Positions 31,319 through 35,834 of a DNA stretch of 40,578 nucleotides are shown in pieces (within the stretch, counting starts at the first letter, position 1; every line of letters starts with the position of its first letter). The position numbers were made by a program, and so were the translations under genes. The DNA is from Minisyncoccota bacterium (GTDB lineage Bacteria > Patescibacteriota > Minisyncoccia > JAHIHE01 > JAGLIN01). The stretch covers positions 1-40,578 of the forward strand of contig JAQVBZ010000017.1 of NCBI GenBank assembly GCA_028690055.1. Direction: 5' to 3'. The notes under the pieces are model-generated. The model did not search any database. It saw nothing but the letters and a program-made list of their open reading frames with translations, and had not been told where the DNA came from.

Positions 31319-32167
31319 ATGAAAATATTGATTCTGGGAGCCAAAGGTATGCTCGGCCATGAACTTGCAAAAGTTTTTTCCGATAAGGATAAATACGAAG
31401 TTACTCTTTGGGACCGTGAAGAATTGGATATTACGGATCAAGAGGCAGTGGATGCCAAGGTTAAGGAACTTCACCCCGAAGTCATCATAAATGCCGCCGC
31501 CTATACCGCAATCGATAAGGCGGAGAGCGAGACGGATTTGGTGTACAAGATAAACGCCTATGCGGTAGGCTATTTGGCTAATTTGGCCAAGGATATCGGG
31601 GCGCTACTTATCCATTTCAGTACGGACTACGTTTTTGACGGCGAAAATAATATGGGATACAAAGAAGACTATCCGGTCAAGAATCCCGCAACCGTGTATG
31701 GCAAATCCAAAAAATTGGCGGAAAAGATGATTGAAGATATCAACCCTCGACATTTCCTCATCAGAACCCAGTGGCTATTCGGGATATCTGGCAAGAATTT
31801 TATTGAGACTATGCTCCGAATCGCGGACGAGGGGAAAGACTTGAAAGTTGTGAATGATCAGTTCGGAAGTCCGACATATGCCAAAGATTTGGCCGAGAGG
31901 GTGCGTGAAATGATTGAAGAGAACCGCGAATCTGGAATCTATCACATAACCAACTCTGATACTTGCAATTGGTACGATTTCGCGCAGAAGATATTTGAGC
32001 TTTCGGATATTCATCCATCCTTGAAACCCGTGACATCGGAAGAATTCGCAGCTCCTGCCAAACGCCCTACCTATTCGATGCTCATCAACACCAAACTCCC
32101 TCCACTTCGCTCTTGGCAGGACGCACTGCAGGCATATCTGATTGAGACCGGAAGGATTAAGGAGTAA
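31319..32167 (+). CDS. rfbD: dTDP-4-dehydrorhamnose reductase
   Basis: This 282-residue SDR-family protein has the NADPH motif GAKGMLG (7-13), the INAAAYTAIDKAE block, the STDYVFDG segment and the catalytic Tyr-x3-Lys Y127-G-K-S-K131. The C-terminal part (YHITNSDTCNWYDFAQKIF, KRPTYSMLINTKL) is typical of RfbD/RmlD. It reduces dTDP-4-keto-rhamnose to dTDP-L-rhamnose. The partner genes rfbA, rfbB and rfbC are not in the window, so the pathway must be completed elsewhere or the enzyme acts on a related sugar. It is followed by a strong terminator. Confidence 0.92.
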   Translation: MKILILGAKGMLGHELAKVFSDKDKYEVTLWDREELDITDQEAVDAKVKELHPEVIINAAAYTAIDKAESETDLVYKINAYAVGYLANLAKDIGALLIHFSTDYVFDGENNMGYKEDYPVKNPATVYGKSKKLAEKMIEDINPRHFLIRTQWLFGISGKNFIETMLRIADEGKDLKVVNDQFGSPTYAKDLAERVREMIEENRESGIYHITNSDTCNWYDFAQKIFELSDIHPSLKPVTSEEFAAPAKRPTYSMLINTKLPPLRSWQDALQAYLIETGRIKE

Positions 32168-32188
32168 AATCTATTCGGTCCAAAGATA

Positions 32189-32216
32189 AGAGAGGCATCA
32201 TATTGCCTCTTTTATT
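32189..32216 (+). terminator. Terminator of the pilin-rfbD transcript
   Basis: AGAGGCA (32191-32197) pairs with TGCCTCT (32204-32210) around TCATAT, followed by TTTATT. It lies 23 bases after the rfbD stop. Confidence 0.85.
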
Positions 32217-32306
32217 GTTCTCTCATAATAATATTCTGTGGATAACTTCTACTTTTCCGGATGACAGTTTACTTTTTATGGCTTAAAATGGTCATTTAAA
32301 AAACTG

Positions 32307-32334
32307 TTGACATATTTTTTTTTATTGCTATACT
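32307..32334 (+). promoter_or_regulatory. Near-consensus promoter at the head of the small-gene region
   Basis: TTGACA (32307-32312), a 16-base T-rich spacer and TATACT (32329-32334). The predicted start is only a few bases before the ATG of the first leader peptide (32347). Confidence 0.8.
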
Positions 32335-32346
32335 GTCCTTACCTTA

Positions 32347-32451
32347 ATGAGAAATATGGAAAACTTTAAATTACAATCTAGCGTTTCTGAAACAAGCCGA
32401 ACCTTCGGTATGTTTAAGGTTGTAATTATTAGCCTACTAACAGTCGGGTAG
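32347..32451 (+). CDS. Leader peptide 1 (34 codons), VIIS-core
   Basis: This 34-codon frame starts MRNMENFKLQ and ends FKVVIISLLTVG. It begins within about 15 bases of the predicted transcription start and ends exactly at the first base of the next hairpin arm. Its end aligns with leader peptide 2 (33848-33916): both contain V-I-I-S, then Leu/Ile/Thr/Val, then V-G, and both have ATTATTAGC...AGTCGGG in the DNA. The density of Val/Ile/Leu codons just before a hairpin-terminator recalls ilv/leu attenuator peptides, but no amino-acid biosynthesis gene follows. A short toxic hydrophobic peptide is an alternative. Inverted AATTACAA/TTGTAATT arms lie inside the frame. Confidence 0.5.
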   Translation: MRNMENFKLQSSVSETSRTFGMFKVVIISLLTVG

Positions 32452-32520
32452 CTTTCTTTTGGATTATAAACGTACGGATTAAATCCGAAAGAAAGCCACT
32501 TAATCAAAGTGGGTTTTTTA
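32451..32520 (+). promoter_or_regulatory. Attenuator-like hairpin plus terminator, unit 1
   Basis: GCTTTCTTTTGGATT (32451-32465) pairs with AATCCGAAAGAAAGC (32482-32496). Directly after it CCACTT and AAGTGG (32496-32512, loop AATCA) form a terminator with GTTTTTTATTT. The first arm starts at the last base of the leader-peptide stop codon. The same module order and the shared TTAAATCC and ACTTA-ATCAAAGT strings recur in unit 2. Confidence 0.65.
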
Positions 32521-32665
32521 TTTATTCTAAATTTGCTTTTTGTCCCTGCTTCAGCTCCGTGTCTTTTTTGGAGAGTCGTATCTGGGATAAAAAACAAAAA
32601 CGATTTACAAAAATTAACAAATTAGGGGGAGTGAAAAATTTTAGGACTGCTTAAAAGGAGCAAAA

Positions 32666-32887
32666 GTGAAATATAAGCTATTAGCCGCGGGCAAACATCC
32701 TGCGACAGATCCGGATTCTTACGAGGAATCCTTAGGGACGAATCAGAGAGAAGACACAATCTTCTCGACTGCCAAGCCTGGCTTATATCCGCTCCAATCC
32801 GATAGGCAACGTGATTACAAATCAAATCCATACGTTGCCTCCCAATCCCTGCTTTGCAAAAGATTATATTTTGTAGGCAGAGATTAG
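32666..32887 (+). CDS. Possible 73-residue protein in a hairpin-rich segment
   Basis: A GTG preceded by AAGGAG (7 bases) opens a 73-residue frame (MKYKLLAAGKHPATDPDSYE...). It has no recognisable motif. The DNA across it is an array of exact short inverted repeats: CGCGGG/CCTGCG, GGATTC/GAATCC, GAGAAG/CTTCTC, AAGCC/GGCTT and AGGCAACGT/ACGTTGCCT. It ends inside the first copy of a conserved two-hairpin RNA element. Either a small protein is encoded in a highly structured message, or the segment is a non-coding RNA and the frame is incidental. I cannot decide from one sequence. Confidence 0.4.
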   Translation: MKYKLLAAGKHPATDPDSYEESLGTNQREDTIFSTAKPGLYPLQSDRQRDYKSNPYVASQSLLCKRLYFVGRD

Positions 32888-32916
32888 TCTTTCAATCAAA
32901 AACGATTGGAAGATTA
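32848..32916 (+). promoter_or_regulatory. Two-hairpin RNA element, copy 1
   Basis: Hairpin A: CTGCTT/AGGCAG with GCAAAA/TTTTGT (one bulged T) around GATTATA. Linker AGATTAG. Hairpin B: TCTTTCAATC/GATTGGAAGA around AAAAAC. It ends 4 bases before AGAGG, the Shine-Dalgarno site of the 43-residue gene. A homologous element precedes the 90-residue gene, and the differences preserve pairing. Confidence 0.65.
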
Positions 32917-32929
32917 AAGAGGTAAAAAG

Positions 32930-33061
32930 ATGAGAATAAAAATGAAACCGAGAATAGAAAAAACAAAGCGGCAAATATTTGCTGAGGAAGTAGGGGAAAC
33001 TATTTGGAATTTCTTTAGATTTAGATATGTATATTTTCTAGTCTGCGGCTATTTTCCATAA
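32930..33061 (+). CDS. Tiny basic protein, 43 residues
   Basis: An ATG seven bases after AGAGG opens a 43-residue frame beginning MRIKMKPRIEKTKRQIFAEE and ending in an aromatic-rich hydrophobic stretch (RFRYVYFLVCGYFP). It lies directly behind copy 1 of the two-hairpin element. No family is recognised. The Shine-Dalgarno site and the conserved leader support real translation. Confidence 0.5.
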   Translation: MRIKMKPRIEKTKRQIFAEEVGETIWNFFRFRYVYFLVCGYFP

Positions 33062-33158
33062 ATACTTCCCCCACTCTATTTATTTCGTTTTTGATTCTAT
33101 AATTCTAAAAGTGTATTTCTTCTTAAAATATATTTTTACGATATCGTTAAAAATGATT

Positions 33159-33231
33159 CCTGCCTTGCAAAAAATTTTATTTTGTAGGTAGAAATTAATC
33201 TTTTATTTAAAAAAAACAATTAAAAGATTGA
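33159..33231 (+). promoter_or_regulatory. Two-hairpin RNA element, copy 2
   Basis: Hairpin A: CTGCCT/AGGTAG with GCAAAA/TTTTGT (bulged T) around AATTTTA. Linker AAATTAA. Hairpin B: TCTTTTA/TAAAAGA. Compared with copy 1, changes in both arms keep Watson-Crick or G-U pairs. GGGAGGAG follows as the Shine-Dalgarno site of the 90-residue gene. The stretch 33062-33158 before it is AT-rich with nothing recognised. Confidence 0.65.
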
Positions 33232-33249
33232 TATTGGGAGGAGAAAAAG

Positions 33250-33522
33250 ATGGGAAAAAGACAAGCGGAAGTAAAAGTCATAGAAATAAATATAAATCCA
33301 CGGAGTGAAGATGTCATTCCGGTGTTAAAGGAAATCAGGCAGAATATTGAAGGAATAAAGGGAACTGTGAAAGTCTTGTATAGTTTTAAAAAGGGAAGAC
33401 TTTTCTTTACCGTTCCTTTCGAAATGTATGATTTGGCCTTGAAATTACTTCAAGAAAAAATACCAGGAGTAGAAATTTCAAAGTCAAATAGGGAGAGAGA
33501 TGCGATTTGCTCTCTCTCCTGA
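33250..33522 (+). CDS. Small protein, 90 residues, behind RNA element copy 2
   Basis: A strong Shine-Dalgarno site (GGGAGGAGAAAAAG) precedes the ATG. The protein starts MGKRQAEVKVIEININPRSE and has an alternating beta-alpha pattern (VIPVLKEIRQNIEGIKGTVK, RLFFTVPFEMYDLALKLLQE), suggesting a compact ferredoxin-like alpha/beta fold. I know no matching family. Its last codons are also one arm of a GGAGAGAG/CTCTCTCC hairpin (33492-33519) followed by a T-rich tail, a possible terminator overlapping the stop. Confidence 0.65.
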   Translation: MGKRQAEVKVIEININPRSEDVIPVLKEIRQNIEGIKGTVKVLYSFKKGRLFFTVPFEMYDLALKLLQEKIPGVEISKSNRERDAICSLS

Positions 33523-33534
33523 CTAAATTTTTTA

Positions 33535-33610
33535 TTTTGAGCTTTTATTTTGTGGGGTAGATTTTACCCTACAGAATAAAGTCTCAAAAAAACTAAAACA
33601 TAATTTGAGG
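33535..33610 (+). promoter_or_regulatory. Long hairpin with alternative partner arm
   Basis: TTTATTTTGTGGGGTA (33544-33559) pairs with TACCCTACAGAATAAA (33565-33580) using two G-U pairs, which only fit a plus-strand RNA. TTTTGAG (33535-33541) can extend the stem with CTCAAAA (33583-33589), but the same CTCAAA can instead pair with TTTGAG (33604-33609). It lies in the leader of the 44-residue gene. Confidence 0.6.
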
Positions 33611-33657
33611 CTGAAAATAAAAAGAATGGAGATAATAGATCTAGGAGGAAGGTAAAC

Positions 33658-33792
33658 ATGGTATCGGTTAACGGTAATGATTATCAAACAAAGAAAATTC
33701 CGCCAGAGGTGGAAGTGTTAAGAGATGAAGGTGTCTTGTCTTTGTCTGACCCTTCTTTGCCGAAGAATGAAACATTAGATTCTTACGAGTGA
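33658..33792 (+). CDS. Tiny acidic protein, 44 residues
   Basis: AGGAGG nine bases before an ATG opens a 44-residue frame beginning MVSVNGNDYQTKKIPPEVEV, Asp/Glu/Ser-rich, ending LDSYE. There are no hydrophobic segments and no known motif. The perfect Shine-Dalgarno site and the structured leader argue for expression. A weak hairpin with a CTCTCTTTTT tail (33789-33828) follows and may end the transcript. Confidence 0.55.
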   Translation: MVSVNGNDYQTKKIPPEVEVLRDEGVLSLSDPSLPKNETLDSYE

Positions 33793-33847
33793 CTGGGAAA
33801 ATAACAAAACTCAGTTCTCTCTTTTTCAAACCAAAATCATTTCATAT

Positions 33848-33916
33848 ATGTCTACGCAATCGCAAGTCATTATTAGCATTATTATTGTAGTCGGGATTTG
33901 GCCCGGTGGGTTTTGA
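33848..33916 (+). CDS. Leader peptide 2 (22 codons), Ile/Val-rich
   Basis: A 22-codon frame, MSTQSQVIISIIIVVGIWPG then GF, with six Ile (all ATT) and three Val codons in a row of eleven. Its V-I-I-S...V-G core matches leader peptide 1. The stop codon lies inside the loop of the next hairpin, as in classical ribosome-controlled attenuators, and the WPGG ending recalls ilv/leu leader peptides. Alternatively it is a short hydrophobic toxin-like peptide. No clear Shine-Dalgarno site or strong promoter is visible upstream. Confidence 0.5.
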   Translation: MSTQSQVIISIIIVVGIWPGGF

Positions 33917-33972
33917 TGCCTACAAAACTTACTAGGTTAAATCCCGACTTATCAAAGTTGGGATTTTTTAAT
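33890..33972 (+). promoter_or_regulatory. Attenuator-like switch, unit 2
   Basis: Three segments compete: GTCGGGATTT (33890-33899), AAATCCCGAC (33939-33948) and GTTGGGATT (33957-33965) followed by TTTTTA. Pairing 1 with 2 (10 bp exact) would block the terminator formed by 2 with 3. Segment 1 is inside the last codons of leader peptide 2, so ribosome position could decide the outcome. Confidence 0.7.
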
Positions 33973-34005
33973 AAAAACAAAAATAAAAATTAAAGGTGAC
34001 GGATA

Positions 34006-34200
34006 ATGGTTATGGTTGAAGTTACACAAGAAGATGTAGTTCGTATAAAGGATGCATTCGCAGAGAATAATCTTAACGATAAGGCGATATTCCTTCAGAC
34101 TGTAGGACAAATACAGTTTTTGTCTGTTTGCAAGCTGATGTCTAGTAAGGAAAAAAGACTGGCCGAGGGAATAGTCAGAAATGTAGTTTTTGGAATATAA
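34006..34200 (+). CDS. Small protein, 64 residues, behind attenuator unit 2
   Basis: AAAGGTGA lies 6 bases before the ATG. The protein (MVMVEVTQEDVVRIKDAFAE ... RLAEGIVRNVVFGI) is mixed-charge and predicted mostly helical, without membrane segments. No family is recognised. It is the only gene between attenuator unit 2 and a strong terminator, so it is presumably the target of that switch. Confidence 0.6.
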   Translation: MVMVEVTQEDVVRIKDAFAENNLNDKAIFLQTVGQIQFLSVCKLMSSKEKRLAEGIVRNVVFGI

Positions 34201-34216
34201 AATTAATAAAACGTTG

Positions 34217-34247
34217 CTCAAGTCTAAAATGACTTGGGTTTTTATTT
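34217..34247 (+). terminator. Terminator of the small-gene region
   Basis: CTCAAGTC (34217-34224) pairs with GACTTGGG (34231-34238) around TAAAAT and is followed by TTTTTATTTT. Confidence 0.85.
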
Positions 34248-34297
34248 TACGCTCTGGAGGACAGATGATATAATAAAAGTGTAAATTAAAGAAATAT

Positions 34298-34906
34298 ATG
34301 GGCGAAATTTTCAAAGAATCTAAGAGCTATCTCAGTCACATCCAAATATATATTTGGATTTCGTTGGCCATTTTTTTGCTTTCTGCCGTTGCCGGCTTTT
34401 ATGCTTCTCAATACTATCCGCAAGAAATACAGTCATATCTGGACGAGGCGGAAATTTTTTTCTCGTCGATGCAATCCCCCACTCTTTGGGGAACCTTTTT
34501 GATGATTTTGCAAAACAATGTGGAGGCGATGCTACTTATAGTCTTTCTAGGGGTATTCGTTGGATTTTTTTCTTTTGCTTTTCTTATCGCCAATGGTTTT
34601 ATCGTAGGTGTTTTTGCCCATCTGTTTTATATGCAGAATATGCTGTTACTTTTTTTCGTGGGTATTTTTCCCCATGGTATCGTTGAAATTCCTTGCATGC
34701 TCTTTTCTGCGGCAATAGGTTTCCGAATCGGAAAAACAGTGATCGATAAGATTTTTTATAAAAAGACAAGTCTGACGGCAGAATTGTCAGAGGGAATTAA
34801 ATTCGCTGTTACTATAATTGTTCCTGCATTGGTCTTGGCGGCGCTCATCGAAACATATATAACACCTCTTTTTATCGCTCTGGTCCAAACTGGCCCGGAG
34901 GTTTAA
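34298..34906 (+). CDS. SpoIIM/stage II sporulation M-like membrane protein
   Basis: This 202-residue protein has about five hydrophobic helices. ILQNNVEAMLLIVFLGVFVG followed by NGFIVGVF and FFVGIFPHGIVEIPCMLFSA is the signature of the SpoIIM (DUF95) family, including the GxxPHGxxExP motif. In spore formers SpoIIM is part of the engulfment complex; in non-sporulating bacteria its role is unknown. It is a single gene behind a terminator and followed by tRNA-Ala. No Shine-Dalgarno site is evident. Confidence 0.85.
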   Translation: MGEIFKESKSYLSHIQIYIWISLAIFLLSAVAGFYASQYYPQEIQSYLDEAEIFFSSMQSPTLWGTFLMILQNNVEAMLLIVFLGVFVGFFSFAFLIANGFIVGVFAHLFYMQNMLLLFFVGIFPHGIVEIPCMLFSAAIGFRIGKTVIDKIFYKKTSLTAELSEGIKFAVTIIVPALVLAALIETYITPLFIALVQTGPEV

Positions 34907-34911
34907 AACCC

Positions 34912-34939
34912 TTTGCTTTTTTAAAAAAACATGTATAAT
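34912..34939 (+). promoter_or_regulatory. Promoter of tRNA-Ala(CGC)
   Basis: An extended -10 TGTATAAT ends at 34939, with a weak TTTGCT (34912-34917) 16 bases upstream. The tRNA starts 16 bases after the -10. Confidence 0.6.
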
Positions 34940-34954
34940 GGATGGGTAAAGCAA

Positions 34955-35025
34955 GGGCCTGTAGTAAAGTGGTATTACATCGCATTCGCATTGCGGAGGC
35001 GCGAGTCCGATTCTCGCCAGGTCCA
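34955..35025 (+). tRNA. tRNA-Ala(CGC)
   Basis: Acceptor GGGCCTG/CAGGTCC with the alanine identity pair G3-U70 and A73. D arm GTAA/TTAC, anticodon stem TCGCA/TGCGG with loop TTCGCAT (anticodon CGC), T arm GCGAG/CTCGC. The T loop is TCCGATT, so position 55 is C where U (pseudouridine) is expected. CCA is not encoded. The odd T loop leaves some doubt that it is fully functional. Confidence 0.85.
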
Positions 35026-35123
35026 CAAAATAATTGATATACGCAACAAAGAAAAGGCTCAGAGCCTTATTTTTGTTAATTCGTATTTTGGATTATAATT
35101 GAGATAAATCAATAATTTATATT

Positions 35124-35759
35124 ATGAAAAGTCAAAGTGAAAATATCCGACAAATCATCTCCATATTGGAAAAGGACTATCCCGATTATGATACTGAGCT
35201 TAATTTCAAAACGCCACATCAGCTTTTAGTAGCGGTTATTCTCTCGGCACAGTGTACAGATAAGAGGGTAAATCTGGTGACAAATAGTCTTTTTGATAAG
35301 TACAAGGACGTAAAGGCGTTTGCAGATGCAAATCTGAAAGAGTTTGAACAAGATATCTATTCCACTGGTTTCTACCGCAATAAGGCAAAAAATATTATTG
35401 CCGCATCACGGATGATTGTTGAAAAGTTTGATAGCAAAGTGCCAGACAGTATGGAAGACCTTATCACTCTTCCGGGCGTAGCGCGCAAAACTGCCAATGT
35501 GGTATTGTCTGAAGTTTTCGATAAACAGTCAGGTATAGCGGTAGATATTCACGTAATTCGTCTCTCTAATTTATTAGGATTGACCGGAAGCAAAGATCCA
35601 AAGGTTATCGAGAAAGAACTGATGTCGGTTACTGAGAGAAAAGAATGGGGGAAGGTTTCCAATTTATTGATATTGCATGGTAGGAATATTTGTGTAGCCC
35701 GTCGCCCCAAGTGCAATTTGTGTAGCATTAGGGAGTTTTGCCCCTTCTTTCTTGAGTGA
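35124..35759 (+). CDS. nth: Endonuclease III
   Basis: This 211-residue DNA glycosylase/AP lyase removes oxidised pyrimidines. The helix-hairpin-helix LPGVARKTANVV carries catalytic K122, and the catalytic Asp is D141 in AVDIHVIRL. The [4Fe-4S] cluster loop is complete: C190-x6-C197-x2-C200-x5-C206. Length and motif order match Nth. It is a single-gene unit ending at a bidirectional terminator shared with the convergent surface-protein gene. Confidence 0.96.
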   Translation: MKSQSENIRQIISILEKDYPDYDTELNFKTPHQLLVAVILSAQCTDKRVNLVTNSLFDKYKDVKAFADANLKEFEQDIYSTGFYRNKAKNIIAASRMIVEKFDSKVPDSMEDLITLPGVARKTANVVLSEVFDKQSGIAVDIHVIRLSNLLGLTGSKDPKVIEKELMSVTERKEWGKVSNLLILHGRNICVARRPKCNLCSIREFCPFFLE

Positions 35760-35787
35760 AGGTGAATAAAAATTGTTGAACCAAAAA

Positions 35788-35818
35788 AACAGCCCTCTCA
35801 GTTAGGGTTGTTTTTTGT
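35788..35818. terminator. Bidirectional terminator between nth and the surface protein
   Basis: AACAGCCCT (35788-35796) pairs with AGGGTTGTT (35804-35812). A7 lies before and T6 after, so it works for both convergent genes. Confidence 0.85.
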
Positions 35819-35834
35819 ATAGAGTTTGTAATTC

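Noticed and set aside
33250-33522. Type I or II toxin-antitoxin call for the small-gene region
   Set aside because: No protein matches a toxin or antitoxin family I know; only the two hydrophobic leader peptides resemble short membrane toxins, and their coupling to terminators fits attenuation better.
34787-35026. 79-codon minus frame
   Set aside because: It is antisense to the SpoIIM-like gene end and tRNA-Ala.
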